From the IMG/VR virus record IMGVR_UViG_3300031276_000129, positions 1 through 21,823 of that record: DNA of 21,823 bases; one strand, given 5' to 3'. The notes under the pieces are model-generated. The model did not search any database, was not told the DNA's origin, and saw only the letters and a program-made list of their open reading frames with translations. Origin of the DNA: a virus. Numbering within the stretch: position 1 is the stretch's first letter; the number at the start of each line of letters is the position of its first letter. Shown one piece after another: positions 21,330 to 21,823 of this stretch. Both the position numbers and the translations under genes were made by a program.

Positions 21330-21823
21330 ATGGCTAGTTGGTGTGGGATGACAAACGACAATCTCAATGTCTTAGCTAATCTCAAGAAACGCCTTCTTGA
21401 GGAAAAGGGCGGGGTAAAGAATGGTTTGACAGGGTTTCAGTGGGATTCTTTGAATAAAATTGCTAGTGATATTACTGAGGCTTGTAAATCCGGAAATCTT
21501 GGTGATGTTGCGAAGTCAACGAGAAGAATGAAAAATAAATTAAGGAAAAGATCTTTTAAAAAGGTTCTTGAGGATCTTGAGTCTAACGAATTGAAAGACC
21601 CTAATAAGCCCAAAGTTAATACAGGGAAGGTTGTTAAAGGAGATATCGGTAAAAGTATTTCTAAAAATACAAGGAAAGATGATGATAAACCTGATGGGGA
21701 GTGCAGTTGTTCTAAATGCGGAAAAACGATAGATGGGTCAAGTAGCCCTTGTTTAGATAATGTATTATGCACAAAATGTGCTCTTGATAAGACGACAGAT
21801 AAAGATAAAGATAAAGATAAAAA
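21330..21823 (+). CDS. Unknown protein with zinc-ribbon signature (cut by window end)
   Basis: ATG 21330 has GAGGAGG about six bases upstream. The frame remains open to the window end, so about 164 residues are visible. The N-terminal half is helical and basic (LANLKKRLLEEKGG, STRRMKNKLRKRSFKK). A cysteine block follows, C-S-C-S-K-C-G, about ten residues ending in P, C-x5-C-T-K-C. This closely parallels the six-cysteine ribbon of the small protein at 252. The last visible residues are a repeated Lys-Asp tract. The product probably binds metal and perhaps nucleic acid, and no family is recognised. Confidence 0.65.
   Translation, partial: MASWCGMTNDNLNVLANLKKRLLEEKGGVKNGLTGFQWDSLNKIASDITEACKSGNLGDVAKSTRRMKNKLRKRSFKKVLEDLESNELKDPNKPKVNTGKVVKGDIGKSISKNTRKDDDKPDGECSCSKCGKTIDGSSSPCLDNVLCTKCALDKTTDKDKDKDK
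21798..21821 (+). repeat. Tandem GATAAA repeats coding Lys-Asp
   Basis: Four uninterrupted copies of GATAAA, possibly more beyond the window end, encode alternating Asp-Lys in the gene starting at 21330. Six-base units keep the frame, so slippage would only change linker length. Confidence 0.9.

Noticed and set aside
1-21823. tRNA genes, CRISPR arrays or an integrase/attachment site
   Set aside because: No cloverleaf with a T-loop, no regularly spaced repeats and no phage integrase were seen. The only recombinase is the IS607 transposase.

Overview
The window looks like part of the genome of a tailed bacteriophage (Caudoviricetes) with a T4-type head, so probably a myovirus. All supported genes lie on the + strand. 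They are tightly packed, often overlap by a few bases, and mostly have Shine-Dalgarno (SD) sites close to AGGAGG. The decisive evidence is an ordered packaging and head module: putative small terminase (8580), large terminase with Walker motifs and an RNase H-like nuclease domain (9311), T4 gp20-type portal (12664), prohead protease fused to a scaffold-like coiled coil (16511), and T4 gp23-type major capsid protein (18134). The host cannot be told from the sequence. No tRNA, rRNA or CRISPR array was seen.

Layout. Positions 1-2218 hold small accessory genes, including a compact zinc ribbon (252), a small protein whose tail resembles TacA/DUF1778 antitoxins (950), and several unrecognised genes. 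Positions of about 2273-4044 are an apparently intact IS607-family element: a serine recombinase (tnpA) translationally coupled to TnpB, with hairpins at the 3' end that fit an omega RNA. The flanks fit insertion at a GG core inside a phage gene. Joining 2272-2273 to 4044-4045 restores one in-frame reading frame starting at ATG 2239. Positions 4041-7831 are more accessory genes, among them a caspase/gingipain-like (clan CD) peptidase candidate (4370) and a nucleoside 2-deoxyribosyltransferase-like protein (6055). Positions 7847-11395 hold a degenerate HNH protein followed by the two terminase subunits. Positions 11411-18073 hold an unknown protein, the portal, two putative prohead-core proteins and the protease-scaffold. 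Positions 18134-20310 hold the capsid gene and a putative capsid accessory gene, bounded by three strong rho-independent terminators. Positions 20425-21823 hold small genes, including a helix-hairpin-helix protein and a protein cut by the window end whose zinc signature resembles that of the gene at 252.

How the genes work together. The portal nucleates a prohead built on core or scaffold proteins. The protease would mature the prohead, the terminase would pump in DNA, and the terminators would let the capsid genes be expressed as separate transcripts. The most notable items are the phage-borne TnpB with its reconstructable insertion site, the phage caspase-like protein, a likely internal start that would make a free scaffold from the protease gene (comparable to lambda C/Nu3), and an HNH protein next to the terminase that has lost its usual catalytic residues.
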